A DNA stretch of 64,000 bases from Lycium barbarum (lineage: Eukaryota > Streptophyta > Magnoliopsida > Solanales > Solanaceae), in assembly GCF_019175385.1 (NCBI RefSeq), contig NC_083344.1, positions 9,700,725-9,764,724 of the forward strand, in the 5' to 3' direction. The notes under the pieces were generated by a model. It was not told the origin of the DNA. It worked only from the letters and a program-made list of their open reading frames with translations, and ran no database searches. Shown in pieces: positions 44,719-56,739 of this stretch. The position numbers and the translations under genes were made by a program. Numbering within the stretch: position 1 is the stretch's first letter; the number at the start of each line of letters is the position of its first letter.

Positions 44719-47395
44719 TGTAACGACCCGTTTAGTCATTATAGTCTTTCCGGTATTTTCGCCCCTTTTCGAGCTTGCTTAGCTCACTTTTGATCCAAGC
44801 GAATCGTTGACACGCTTCTCAAGGTGTCTAGATTTGATTCGGGCGGCTATTTATGAAATTTGGACTTTAAGCAAAAAAGAGTTGACTCAAAGTTGACTTT
44901 TAGGTAAACGAAGCTTTTTAGGGAATCCGTCGATTTCGAGAGGTCCGGATGGTCATTTAGAACTTGTGTGTATATCTGGTACGGTTCCTAATTCACTCGG
45001 ATGCATTTTGGGACTTGGATTGGGAAATTGAAATTGAGGTATCGGGAGTTGAGACGGTCAATGAGACCTCCGTTGGGAATTCTGAGGCTACGAACGCGTT
45101 CGTAGCGTGTTTTTATATGTGTTTGTGTATGTAGTTCGTGAGCAGATTGCCTCGGGAATGAGTCAGAAATTCGAGTTGAAGTGTGAAAACTTGGAAAGTT
45201 TCTGGTGTCTGGTGCCCACTTTGGCGGCACCAGCATCGCTACAGCGGTACCTCTGGAGCGGTCATCCTGCCGCTGGAGCGATCCTTGCCATTTGGGCATG
45301 ACCGCTGGAGTGGCCTTAGCGTCGCGGAAGCGGGTGACGGACAGTGAGTTTATTAAATGGGGTGTTAAAAGCCCTTAGTCTATCATTTAATATCATTTCG
45401 AAATTTGAGCTCTTGGAACTATTCTTGGGGATTATTGGTGAAGATTCTTGGTGGTAAATTCTCCTAACAGTCTTGTTATTTCATTGTTTCTAATCATCTT
45501 CCTTAGTAATGGAAGATTAAAAAGGGGTTTTGATGGATTGTATATCTCGGCTTATTAATGATGAAATTGATTGGGTTTATGCTAGATTATGATATATCTA
45601 GGATTGTTAATCATATATTTGTCATTATGTGTTGAATTCTTAAATCCAAGAGTTAGGCTCCCAAAATTGGGGGGTTTTACTTAAAATTCTAAATTAGGTG
45701 AATCCTTGAGTTAATTTAGCGATTAGTTGTTGGGTTTTGATCACCAGGTGCTTAATTTGATATTTTACTCTCGAATTTCCCATTTTAACCTTATGGGCCC
45801 GGTTTCCCCAAATCTAGGGTTGGTTTTGACCTAAATTGAATGATAGCAATATAGTTATTGATCTTCGTGATTTCAAATCTAGATTTTGAATATGCTTAGA
45901 CTTTATTGATCTTGAGGCTCAACGGAAGGGGAAAGCGAATGAGTGATTGTTGGTGTTTGCTGTTCGGCCATCCAGGTAGGTTATGGCTTACACTTGGTGA
46001 GACTTCGTGTAGCGAAACATATATTTAGATTATATTGACGGAGAAAGCATGTAAACCATTGGGTATGAAGTTGGGTCGGATATTATATTAGGTTGGGCCC
46101 TGTTGTGTGATTAGGGTTAACCACCCCATTATATTGTGGTTCATTTGTCCTATTGTTGTGGGCTCTATGTCGCATAGTGATAGTGGATATTGGAGGTTAT
46201 TGAGATATCTTGTTCATGATATTGTGGTGCCCCACTCGTTGGCATTTGATTTCGGGAATAGTGTTTTTATATGACTTGTGTAGATTTTCATAATATTGTT
46301 GGCGTACCTATGTTTGCTACTTGTGATATTGATCTGATTATTCATGTTAACTGATACATCGCACGCATTCACATCTATCATGATATATTGGTGGTACATT
46401 GTTGATACTTGATGAAACACTGTAATGAGCTGAGCTCAGTTTGCATGAGAGTGATGTGAGTAGTCTGATGTCCGATGGTTGTCCTGAAATCGTGGATTGT
46501 GTGCGAGTGATGTGAGTAGTCCGATGTTCGATGGTTGTCCCGAAATCGTGGATTGTGTGATGTGAGAGTACGATGTCCGATGATTGTCCCGGAATCATGA
46601 ATGAGTGAGTACATGGACTTCACAAGTCCCTCATGGGTTGTGCTACTGGGATGTCGATACTTCCGTCCGGAGTATATGGGTACACTATATTGCATTGGCA
46701 TTCTTACATCATTACATTGCATTGCATTTTTGGCTTATATTGTGATGATATGGTGATTTACTTGCGTTGTTGATTTCAGATTGGATATATTGAGACTTGG
46801 TACACTTGAGTTTAGATGCTTCAACCTAGGTGATGACGAATACTTGGTTCTGGTTTGTGTTTGATTTATACTTGTTGATTTATCTGCCTATCCTGCTTTA
46901 TTGTTTGAATTATGTTAGTTATACTTTATCGGTCGATGATACCTACCAGTACTGTGGTTTTGTACTGACCTGCACTTGCTACATTCTTTTATGAATGCAA
47001 AGTTCCAGGTTGGGTCTGCTTCCATCTTCCGTGGCTGATAGTCGCCATCAGTACAGCGTCGAGTTTCTAGGGTGAACATGAGACATTCGCTGCCTTGAAG
47101 ACTCCTTTTATTATGTCTTATTTTTCCATTATGAGACATAGACAGATTTGATGTATTATTATATTTCAGACTTGTATATTTCCATTTAGATGCTCTTGTA
47201 TGGCTTAGACCAGACCCTACGAGTATTTCTTATTTTCGCACTTGTTTCTATATTATATCGTGAGACTTACGTGATTATTCTCTTCCGCTTAATTGAGTTA
47301 TTTATTTTTGTCTTTATTTTCATTCAGATGAGGGTTCGCTTACCGAGGTGGGAAAGATAAGTGCCCGCACGGCTTAGCCAAAATGGGTCGTGACA
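44719..47395 (+). repeat. 3' LTR of chromovirus copy II
   Basis: Runs from TGTAACGACC to GGGTCGTGACA (2,677 bp), followed by GGTAA and spacer X exactly as after copy I. The leader minisatellite has three units (about 46455-46605). The GC-rich palindrome module lies at about 45220-45340. It shares GATTAGGGTTA, TTGGCGTACCTA and TTTCCATTATGAGAC with the 3' LTR of copy I. Confidence 0.9.
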
Positions 47396-49101
47396 GGTAA
47401 TACCAAAAGATGAAGAAAATCTACAGAGAATAAGTAAGCACATAGTTAGTACTTGTTGTAGGTTTGAATTATTCTATTTTTATAGATTATAATAAATTAA
47501 TTTTATACAATTTAATGATCTTGGTAAAAATAAATGTAAAATTGAAGAAATTAAGTATACTTTATATGTTGGAGAATGAAAGAGTTGGTTTGATAAATAA
47601 AATATCACATCAAAGTCTAAGTTTGTAAGAAATTTGAAAGCTCTATAAAAATGAAGTGGTTCCACACATAGGTAATTTGCACCGTCATATAATAAAAAAA
47701 TGCCATATAATTGAAATGTGGAACTTAAATAAATGGTTCATTTTAGAAATACTATGAAGGTGTAAAAGAATTTAATTTTTATTTACTAATTTCGGGGGGA
47801 AATATGTTTCTACAAGCTCTCTACAATTAAACTATTTTTATAAGTTGTTTACTCACTTTTCTGGGTTATCAAACCGTGTTTTTTTATATGTTCTACTTCT
47901 AATCTACAATTGTTTTTTTAAGTAATTTGGTAGGATCAAGATTTGTCGGCAAGAGAACTTTAATAGTACGTAAGTCGTAACAGGATTTTGATGAAAGTTC
48001 TATGATATAGAAATCTTTTATAATGTTCTCAGACCTCAGTCAAACAAATAACCAAAATGAAATCAAAATCATAATTACACGATAGTAGTAATTTAGTGTA
48101 ATTCAAATATGGAAAGAGTTTACGTAAATGCAGTTTTTAGTTTGGAAGGACTCCTATGACAGTGTTAGGTGAAATATTATAAATATAATTAAATAATAAT
48201 TTGAGAGAGAAAATTGTCATGTACTATTTTAATTTAATTATTTTTCTAATATATAAGATTTCAAAATCAATTTAAAATTACTATGATTTTATTTTCTTTT
48301 GGAGACATTGAATAAAACTCGAATTCAACTTCCTATAATTTCTATTAGAATTAACAATCTAATTAGAAAGTTTGTCCGGAAAAAAACTATTGTAAGAAGG
48401 ATTTATAAACCAAAAAAAGGAATTGGAAGTGAGGAAGGAAAAAAGAAGACGAAGAAGTCCTACACCAAAATTAGGAATAGGCACACGTTATTCCGTCCAT
48501 GATTAAATATGTCAAATTGTTAAAAGTCCATGATTAAATATGGCAAACTGTTAAAACATATATAAGCTATGTAATTAATAATAGTTCTTCAAACCCTAAG
48601 GTCCATCAGAGTTTTTTGAAGGCTACTCTACCCTAAACCTAGCTCACGCCTATGAAAAAGAGTACATATTTCCTTGAAAACACATCTTGAATATATTATA
48701 AACTCTTGGTATTCATAAAAAAAAAAAAAAAATCAAGACATCAAATATTGTCTTTCTCAAAGCCGAAGTGATCAACAAGCAATCATCCTTAAATATACTC
48801 AATATATCAAAGTGTTGCCCCGCATTCTAGGCGATCATATACGTCCAATCATCCCATGTTCGAGAAAGAAACTTAGAAGAGAAGAATAAAGAGAATACAC
48901 AAAATTATACTCACAATCTTAGTAAATAAAATCACTTCTCTTAGTATTTGTTTTGTGATTGCAGTTTATTTTTCATACATGAGAAATTTTATTTTCAATG
49001 TCGACATATATATATTTATATTCTTTTTAAAATAAATGAATAAGGTATAACTTGAAGCGGACCATAAATTATGTTGGGCTAGAACCATAAATTATGTTGG
49101 G
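47396..49101 (+). repeat. Spacer X, copy C
   Basis: Full-length X, nearly identical to 8309-9935. It contains about 65 bp (about 48438-48497) missing from copy A, and a short tandem duplication (CATAAATTATGTTGGGCTA, twice at about 49066-49104) just before the BBE remnant. No credible gene; an open frame at 48299-48502 is broken in copy A. Confidence 0.82.
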
Positions 49102-49173
49102 CTATCAATCCTTCCCTTCAAAGTTGACAAAGTTTGTTCACTGAAGAATGATTTTGGTTTGATGTCATGTTGA
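49102..49173 (+). pseudogene. BBE-like 3' coding remnant, copy C
   Basis: Last 24 codons of the BBE-like gene, with one change in the first codons (CTATCA for CTACCA) and otherwise as in 16601-16672. It is fused to spacer X at the same base as copy A, so A and C descend from one truncation event. Confidence 0.86.
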
Positions 49174-49549
49174 AAGATTTCAGGTAAAAGTAAAAATAAG
49201 TTGGCTTTTGCTTTTCATTTGGCTTCATGATCTTTAATGGATTGTAGTAGAAGTTTAAATTGATATGATCAACATTTTCAATTGCTTGTTAAAAAATAAT
49301 ACTAATAATCTTGAGAAAAGATTGACCTGCGTATGAGTTGCTACACCCCTACAAGCTAATTTTCATCTCATTTCATGATATGATTTCATCCGACCAAAAA
49401 GTCATAACAGTGACTTTTGACTCTCTCATACTCCCTTCAAAATAAGACAATTTTGTGTCATTCTTAACCAATCTTTACTTTTTCATGAATTGACTAAATC
49501 GTATTCCTAACTGATAGTGACTTATAAATTACATACGATAAGTAAGTAA

Positions 49550-49946
49550 ATTTTATAAAGAGAAAATGATAAAAAAAAAAACACACCTCAAGTCTCACTT
49601 TTTTTTGAGTTTCCTATCTGAACTATTAGGTGTGAGAGTTTCATACCTAAACTATCACAATTAGTTTACATAACACAACTCAACTATCAGTTGTTCACTT
49701 TTCCTACCTGAACTATCGCCAACTAGTTTGCAAAACACACCTCATTAAAAGTGAATAAAGGTGTGTTTTGCAAACTAATTGGTGATAGTTTAGGTAGAAA
49801 AAAAGAACAACGGATAGTTGCGGTGTGTTTTGCAAACTAGTTGTGATAGTTTAGGTAGAAAATTCTCACACTTGATAGTTCAGGTAAGAAACTCAAAAAA
49901 ATGTGATACTTAAGGTGTGCTTTTAATCCTTAACTCTTTTATAAAC
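49550..49946. mobile_element. Foldback MITE, copy C
   Basis: Same foldback element as at 10390 and 17054 but with a dozen or more substitutions and small indels relative to those two, for example CTATCGCCAAC for CTATCACCAAC and CTAATTGG for CTAGTTGG. Confidence 0.78.
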
Positions 49947-51067
49947 CCCATTTGATTAATGCGATTTATTGCTAACATCATCTCCTATGCCTTCGTTACG
50001 TGACCGGTTTTAAGTCGCATCTAATGAGATTGGCACATCCATGGAATTTCCACAAAAATAACATGTCAATGCAATTCCATTTTCTTAAAACCATTTAGAG
50101 AAATTTTATTTTATAAGTCACATAACCAACACTACTTGTGTGAGGCTACTTTACTCTTGACAAGTGGACCCTTGCTATTTTTTAGCATAAAAAAGAAAGG
50201 CAATTTTAAAGTGCACATTTAATTACCTAGCTAGAAAAAAATTCAAAATATCTTCAAAATCTGCTAATCGAGAATGATACTAACAAAATTGGCGTTAAGG
50301 AAATTTTTAGTTGCAATGTTCTAAAACCTTTCGGAATATAATTTTTTTTATTGAAGATCTAAATTAATTTTTTCTCTAAATATTTTTTTTGGCAAATATT
50401 GAATTATAAATATTAAAAATTATTGTATAGTTATTTCTATGTATATGTTGATACACAAGTGCACCTGGTTCATGATCATGTGTTCTTAATTATAATTCTT
50501 TCAACTTTTTTGAGCAAAAGAAAAAAAGAAAAACGACTATTAGCATATAAGACCAAGTTGTGGAATTTTAACACTAATTTATTTGCAAAAGTTCATTCCT
50601 TCATTAGCATAAGAGAAATCGATTATTACATATTATAAAATAAGAAAAATAATATAAGATGATCAATATATATTGTTATCAGTCTCTATTCGTTGATTTT
50701 GAAGATATTAAGTTTTCTCTTTCTTTTTTCTAGCTAAACATTTTAATTAAGGGAAAAATTAGCATTGTCTTTCTTGTTTATGCTTAAAACAAGCAATTAT
50801 CCACTTGTCAAGTAGTAAAGTAGTCTCACATAAATAATGTTGGTTATGTGACTCACAAAATAAAATTTCTCTTTTATAATTTAGTCTATACGAGTAATAT
50901 ACATGTATAGTGGCTAGCTATGATAATAAATATTTTTGAATGAACGGTCAAATGTGTAACTTTCCAAGTATTATGTATATGAGCAGGAATTAAGATGGTC
51001 AAGAATTGATGTTTATGAATTATGAATTAGCATTGAATTCATAACTCGTTTTGATTGTTAGGTTCCC

Positions 51068-51072
<5 letters not shown>

Positions 51073-51124
<52 letters not shown>
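51073..51124. repeat. (TA)26 microsatellite
   Basis: Uninterrupted TA dinucleotide run. The equivalent positions in copies A (about 11904) and B (about 18572) hold only five or so units, so it expanded after duplication. Confidence 0.95.
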
Positions 51125-51127
<3 letters not shown>

Positions 51128-51220
51128 GAATTTTTCAAAACAAATACGTGATTTAAGCAAATTTTTCAAGACAAGTACGTGATTTAAGCAAGGGGTGAAT
51201 TACGTATATATACATATTAA

Positions 51221-52103
51221 GGAGAAATATTTACGAAATGTGACGATGGTTTTTTATTTACAAAACATAACATTACAAAACCTATAACAAACATACTTTG
51301 AAAAAAAAAATTAAAAATATTTATTCTTATTTTTTTTCGCTCAAAAATTTCTGTATGAAAGTTGTATGAAATGTGTATATCTCGTTCAAAGTTTAAAAAG
51401 TTCACTAAAAATTTAGTGTATGAAAACTATATCAAATGTGTATATCTCGTTTAAGGCTTAAAAAATCACCTCAAAATTGTATGTATGAAAATGGTATGAA
51501 ATTTGTATCTCGCTTAAGGCTTAGAATCTCGCTCACATTTTCGTGTATAAAGTTCATGTTAGATTTCTCTAAAATTAATACAATTACAACAACATTGTAT
51601 ACAACTTTGATACAATATTCAAGACTTAAAATAATCGCTTAAATTTTTGTATATGAAATGTGTATATCTTGCTCAAGGCTTAAAAAATTCGCCCAAATTT
51701 TGTGTATGAAAAACGCATGAAATGTGTATACCTCGATCGAGGCTTAAACATTATGCTCAAAATTTTATTTATGAGAATGGTATGAAATGTTTATATCTGG
51801 CTCAAGACTTAGAATTTCATTCACATTTTGTGTATGAAAAACGATATTAAAAATTTCGCTTACACATACAACTTTCATACACAAAAATTTGAGGTAATTT
51901 TTTAAGCCTTTTAGCAAAAAAAAAAATTATAAAAAATAAATAAACTTTTAAAAAAATATAAAATTGTTTTTTTAAAGTTTAAATTTTTTTTCTGAAAATA
52001 AAATAAAAAACGAAAAATATATGAAAATCCGTCATGTTTCGTAAAATATCGTTATGTTTTGTAAATAAGGAAAACTATCGTCACGTTTCGTAAATATTTC
52101 TCC
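51221..52103. mobile_element. MITE with GGAGAAATATTTACG termini, copy C
   Basis: Complete copy with TTAA on both sides, as in copy B. Internal degenerate repeats as described for copy A; total length about 0.88 kb because A- and T-runs are shorter. Confidence 0.8.
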
Positions 52104-53159
52104 TTAACATGTATATATATATGTAGTTTTCCCTTAAGCAAAAGCAACTGAATTCCTCCGAACACATATTATATTGTAACACTAAATTGGAAGTGTAACA
52201 GTTGTAGTCAAAGCTAGCTAAATTTGTTTTGTCAGTACTGATAAAATCTTGGGTTAGACAACTTTTCAGTTTGGATTGTCAATGAGGTTTTCTATTGCTA
52301 TGTACATTTGACTAATGTCTCTTAATGCATATTTACTTTTAACAACGATCATAACTTAATTTGCCTACCATGACACAACCTCCCTTCCTTTTTATTGAGA
52401 ACTTCTAATACTTCTTATTTTACTTTCATTATATATATTGTTGGTTTGAGATAGAATTTAAATGAAGAAACAAGGGTAGTGAGAATCCGTGCAGCGAAAC
52501 CCAACTTGTTTGAAAGGAGCATAGTTACTGTTGTATCATCTTTAAGTTCTTCAATATTACATAATCTCTAATCAGTTTGGATTGCATTTCGATCTCTATG
52601 TGAGACCAATAATAAATTTCTTTAGCCATCACATTTTTAAAATATCCTAATTCTTATTTTTCATGTGATTCTTTAAAAGTGATAATATAGTTTCTCATTT
52701 TAGATATTCATAAAAAATGTTTACTCACAATATTTAAGACCAAACTTCACTTGCAAATCTTGCAAACCGCTCTTACTAAAATCCGTTTTTATTCTATGAT
52801 TTTTTTTTCTACTTTCTGTACAAAAGTACTCAATTATTTAAGAGTAAAAATTTGTGCCGTATATTATTTAACAGAAAGTCGTAGTACTCTGGATATTTTT
52901 TTACAAAGAAAAAGGTACATAGCTACTACTAGAAATTCACTTCCTACTAAAGAAAGGAAATACATTATTACATAAAAGGAGAATCTGCCATGGTCATTCT
53001 ATCAATGAACCTTTACACAGAACAATCTACAGATTTTTGGTAAAAAGAATGGTTTCAATAGGCAGAAGTTTCCAAGAGGCATCCAATGCCACAAATTTAT
53101 ATATATCATCAGCATAAATAATATGGTGGAAGTAGTATTTACATCTAAAGCACTTGTGT

Positions 53160-53640
53160 ACTTTACAAGGCTTGCAAAAATTGAAGGACAGAATGAGTAT
53201 CCTCTACAAAAATACAGCAAAAATGTACATACTACTTATTCATTTTACCTACTTGAATAGCACTGGAGCTATATTCTTCAAAACATATGTTGTTACTTTC
53301 TTTCCATATAAGTCCACCAAATGCAAGCTGGAATTGTCCTCCTCCATTTTTTCCGCTTTGCCCTTCTTCCGGCAAAACTCCAGGCCCTAAAGTCACAAGT
53401 GTTCCCGGGTATGACCCGTTTCATTTTACCCAAAGTGAACAGATTCCAAATCTGGGAGGTAAAACAGCAATGAAGGAAAAGATGGCTGTTGCTCTTCGAT
53501 TCAGATTTACAAAGAGAGCATCTTAAGGAGAGTTGGAATCCCCTTCTATGTAGATTAATTTGAGTGAGGCATCTAATGCCACAAAAAAGCAACACTATTT
53601 ATAGTGTTTAGAGATATTGCCATCTTAAGCTACCTGTCGG
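53160..53640 (-). pseudogene. LINE ORF2 3' relic (zf-RVT end), copy C
   Basis: The minus strand at 53293-53595 reads GIRCLTQINLHRRGF, then CSLCKSESKSNSHLFLHC, then TSQIWNLF and IPACIWWTYMERK. This is the C-x2-C ... H-x4-C zinc-binding module that closes plant L1-type LINE ORF2. No RT is attached. It is the better preserved of the two copies (the other is at 20500-20960). Confidence 0.75.
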
Positions 53641-53771
53641 ATATAAACACACAAAACTAGAAAAGTATTGCAGTAGGCCACATTCAGGAGCGCATACCAA
53701 TACTAGAAGAACCAGACATGCAAATATTACAGGATTTAGCGCACAATCCATTTATTTGTTGTCATCATCAT

Positions 53772-53861
53772 CTAGTAACCTCCTCGTATATAAGCATTTA
53801 AATGGTTCAGCTCATCCCAACGCTCACTTGCAGCAGCACGGACAACATCTCCAATGGAATG
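53772..53861 (-). pseudogene. Exon-like C-terminal coding tail, copy C
   Basis: Encodes the same 29 residues as 21140-21229 (DVVRAAASERWDEL core) with one silent difference. See that entry; origin unknown. Confidence 0.4.
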
Positions 53862-53978
53862 TTACACCGTTATCTGGCAAGTGACATGCTGTGTCAGACA
53901 AAAAGAAAGAATTGAAAGAAAGCTTTGAAGCATGAGCGTTGTCCTTAGAGAAATATTTCATGTGTGAATTACTTAGAA

Positions 53979-54504
53979 GATTCCCCTTCTTGGTAAGTCC
54001 TCAATTAAGTTGGCAAGAAAGGGAATTTTCTATACAAGAATGAGCTTCAAAAGAGAACATGGCTTTTTATTTTTATAAGGATTAAAAAAAAAAAGAGAGA
54101 CAAAGAGTACGCGCTGAATCTCGGAATCAGAATGGAAAGGCGTAGGTCCGAAGATTGGGGAAGCATGATACCTTAATCTAATAAACTAAAAACAAAAAGA
54201 GGAAGGAAGGAACTAAAGAAACTTGAATTTCATGTAAATTATGAAGGCAGCAATAAAGGGAGGGAACAACTATGCAAGAGTTATTCATATAGCTAAAAAA
54301 ATATTAAGTTGGAGAGTGAATCCCAAAGAACCATCACTCAATTTCCTTGATGCTCAAAAGCAGAGACAAACATCAGGAGGCAACTAAGCAGTGTGTTATA
54401 GCAGCAGTAAGGGGTGTTTGAATGGCCCATTGGCGCTGTATGTGGACTTCAATGTAACTAGATACACTCATGAGAGAAACAATAACCAAGATTGACCAAA
54501 GGGA
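53979..54504. other. Intergenic DNA right of block Y, no gene seen
   Basis: Low-complexity A-rich DNA without a recognisable coding region or repeat partner in the window. The left edge is the breakpoint where copies B and C stop matching. Confidence 0.5.
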
Positions 54505-54960
54505 TAAATGATTTTTCAGATTTTATTGAAGACTTAGAGCTGGACAAGAGGAGATCCAAGGGCTGGCCTCAAGAATTGACAGTCTGTTACAAACAGAGAG
54601 GGATGAACATTTCAAGTATATAAAACAGATGCAACTTGCCAAAGTAATATGGGGTCGTAATCCTCAAATGTTAACAGTGTGGACAATAGTAAAACAGAAG
54701 ATCACAGCTGACATTTGACATTCAAATTTGAAAACATGTAATTGGAACATGAAGGCTTTGTGTACACGGTAGAAAATGGTGGAACAAATTTGAGGTGACA
54801 GGGAAACCAGATTTAATATTCGCCAGCAAAATGAGATTACTTATAAGGAAAATTGATAGGATGGAGCATACAAGTCTTTAGCAACATTGAGAGAAAAGCA
54901 GAGGTACTGTACAAGTCAATGCTGTTGGACAAACAAGCAGAAAACAAAACTCTTTTCAAC
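54505..54960 (+). pseudogene. Decayed LINE ORF2 fragment, plus strand
   Basis: Broken frames match the endonuclease-to-RT linker of the LINE at 55620-58815. DFSDFIEDLELDK at 54509 parallels EEFSDFIEDKELVD, and VTGKPDLIFASKMRLLIRK at about 54797 parallels FTGKPDFILACKFKALKAK, with QHEKS-type remains after stops. It is on the opposite strand to that LINE and much more decayed, so it is a separate insertion. Confidence 0.6.
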
Positions 54961-55059
54961 CACACATAGTTCAGAAGGCAGATTTAACCTAAAATCCCAT
55001 GAAAAATGGAGCTAAGAGTTGAAAGATTTCAAATCCATGAGTGATTACTAGTATATATA

Positions 55060-55200
55060 ACAACAACAACAACAACCAAAAACCCAGTCTGATCCCACGA
55101 GTAGGGTGTGGGGAGGGTAGGATGTAGGCAGAACTTATCCCTACCTTTTTGTGAGGTAGAGAGGCTGTTTTCCGGTAGACCTCAGCTCAGAAAGAGTACC
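55060..55200 (-). mobile_element. SINE, TS-like 3' part
   Basis: On the minus strand the sequence ends in (TTG)n and carries the stretch CTCTACCTCACAAA-AGGTAGGGATAAG ... CTACCCTCCCCACACCC ... GATCAGACTGGG. This is the 3' module I recognise from the TS-type SINE group of Solanaceae. The tRNA-related 5' region with A and B boxes is not evident, so it is 5'-truncated. It supports a Solanaceae source. Confidence 0.75.
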
Positions 55201-55619
55201 TAACACAGTAATGTCAGAAAAGAGAAAGCAAATTAACAAGATACAAAATAATAGTGGCAACAGATAGTAATACACTTCAAGGAATAATAAACTATGCGAT
55301 AACTGAATACTACTACTAAAGGATAAATAGTAGCACAGTATATATAAAATTAGCCAAATTGATGGCAAAAGATTGAAGCAATTTATCAGCAAAGTGGACA
55401 GAAACTAGTTGGCATTTACTAAAAATAGACAAATAATGGACGCGGCAGCATTAAGCCGTTAATAGCAAATGAGGCTTTGGATTCGGGGAAAAAAAAAAAG
55501 ATAAAGGAGCACTTGGCTATTGATAAAGCCTAGACATATAGGAGGTGTACAAACCTTGTAAATTGGGATTTTTGATGAATTCGATGGTAGATATGGGTTT
55601 TGGGAACATTACCATTCTC
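55201..55619. other. Intergenic DNA between SINE and LINE, no gene seen
   Basis: AT-rich sequence with an A-run at 55489-55499. The 3' untranslated end of the LINE may lie in its right part, but no poly(A) on the minus strand marks it. Confidence 0.45.
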
Positions 55620-55676
55620 AAAAAAAATAAAGTTTTGGGAACAAGAGAAATTGGATAAGGTTTTACACATCATCTG

Positions 55677-56689
55677 TCAAATTCTCAATCTTGATAAATT
55701 GTACACCTGTAGGTTTGGCATTACCCAAACAATGCCTCTTAGATTGATAAAAATCCTCCACAGCTGGGCTGTAATCCTACAATGCAAAGATAGATGACTA
55801 ACTATCTCAACTTCTTCACCACACAAATAGCATCTGGAACAAAGAGAGAAATTTCTTTTTTTTAGGCTTTCTTGAGTCAAAACAGCTTCACTTGCCAACA
55901 GCCAACTGAAACATGCAACTTTGTGAGGCACCTTCACTTTCCATATGTGCTTCCAAGGCCAATGTTGCACTTGTTGGTTCCCCTGGATCAAGAATTTGTA
56001 AGCTCAGCTCACTTTGTAAATGCCTTTTCTGTCTTCTTGCCACCATAGTTTGTCTGCTCCTTCCTGTGTTACTTTAAATTCGTCCAGTTTTTTGAAAAAT
56101 TCTGTCAATGTATTGATTTCCCAATCATTGAAGTTTCTTCTAAACTGAATGTCCCATCCTTGAGCAGTCCAGTTCTCAGCTAGCTTCTTATTCTGATGTA
56201 CTGCTAGTCCATGAATGCTTGGAAAGAGTTCCTTTAGGCAAGTGTTTCCCAACCATTTGTTCCCCCAGAAAGAAGTGTTTTCACCATTGTTCACTTTAAC
56301 AGTGGAATGTATCCTCAAGAAAGGCCAAAGGTTTCTTATAGATCTCCATAAACTGACTCCATAAGGGGTGTTCACCTCCTTAATCATCCAATTATTATCT
56401 TCCCCATATTTTGTTTTGATGATCCTTCCCCATATTTTGTTTTAATGATTCTTCCCCAGTAACTTTGAGGTGTTTGTGAATACCTCCACAGCCATTTGAG
56501 TCTTAAAGCTTTGCTCTGTAACTTTAAGTTTCTGATACCTAAACCACCTTGCTTCTTTCCCAGTATAACATTACACCACTTAACTAAATGGAATACCTGC
56601 GTATCTTGGTTACCCTTCCAAAGAAAGTCCCTCCTGATCTTATCAAGTCTTTGGATAACTCCCTCTGGAATGGGAAAGATGGACATCAT
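55677..56689 (-). pseudogene. LINE RT C-terminus and zf-RVT domain
   Basis: Three frames follow each other: 56384-56689 (IRRDFLWKGN, KQGGLGIRNLKLQSKALRLKW), 56004-56387 (NGENTSFWGNKWLG, FNDWEINTLTEFF) and 55677-55991 (WKVKVPHKVACFSWLLA, CYLCGEEVEIVSHLSLHC). A 27-bp tandem duplication at about 56400-56453 lies at the first frame break. The zinc module is complete; the usual tail WAIWxERNxRxFE is missing, so the 3' end is cut. Confidence 0.82.
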
Positions 56690-56739
56690 ATAGGTTGGGA
56701 GTGCATCCAGTACAGAGTTAATGAGAGTGACTCTGTCCC

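Larger units (their letters stand above)
34155..47395 (+). mobile_element. Tekay-type chromovirus, copy II (tandem duplicate)
   Basis: Same order as copy I but starting inside the 5' LTR. It has an about 85-bp deletion in protease (near 37790) and an about 320-bp deletion removing the RT core (near 38233). A nested insertion at 39575-43561 splits the integrase. The 3' LTR ends at 47395 and is followed by the full-length X. The shared LTR/X junction and the LTR relationships indicate that this is a duplicate of copy I made in place, not a second insertion. Confidence 0.88.
49102..53978 (+). repeat. BBE downstream block Y, copy C
   Basis: Longest copy of Y, matching copy B up to TTACTTAGAA and copy A up to the second MITE. 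It holds both MITEs, a (TA)26 run at 51073-51124 that is short in A and B, the LINE relic and the exon-like tail. About 150 bp near 53000-53155 are absent from copy B. Confidence 0.85.

Noticed and set aside
48299..48502. 67-codon basic open frame in spacer X
   Set aside because: The paralogous copy at about 9195-9340 lacks 65 bp and the frame, with no sign of selection.
55060..55200. CAACAACAAC run as a simple microsatellite only
   Set aside because: It is followed by the conserved TS-type SINE 3' module, so it is better explained as the reversed (TTG)n tail.
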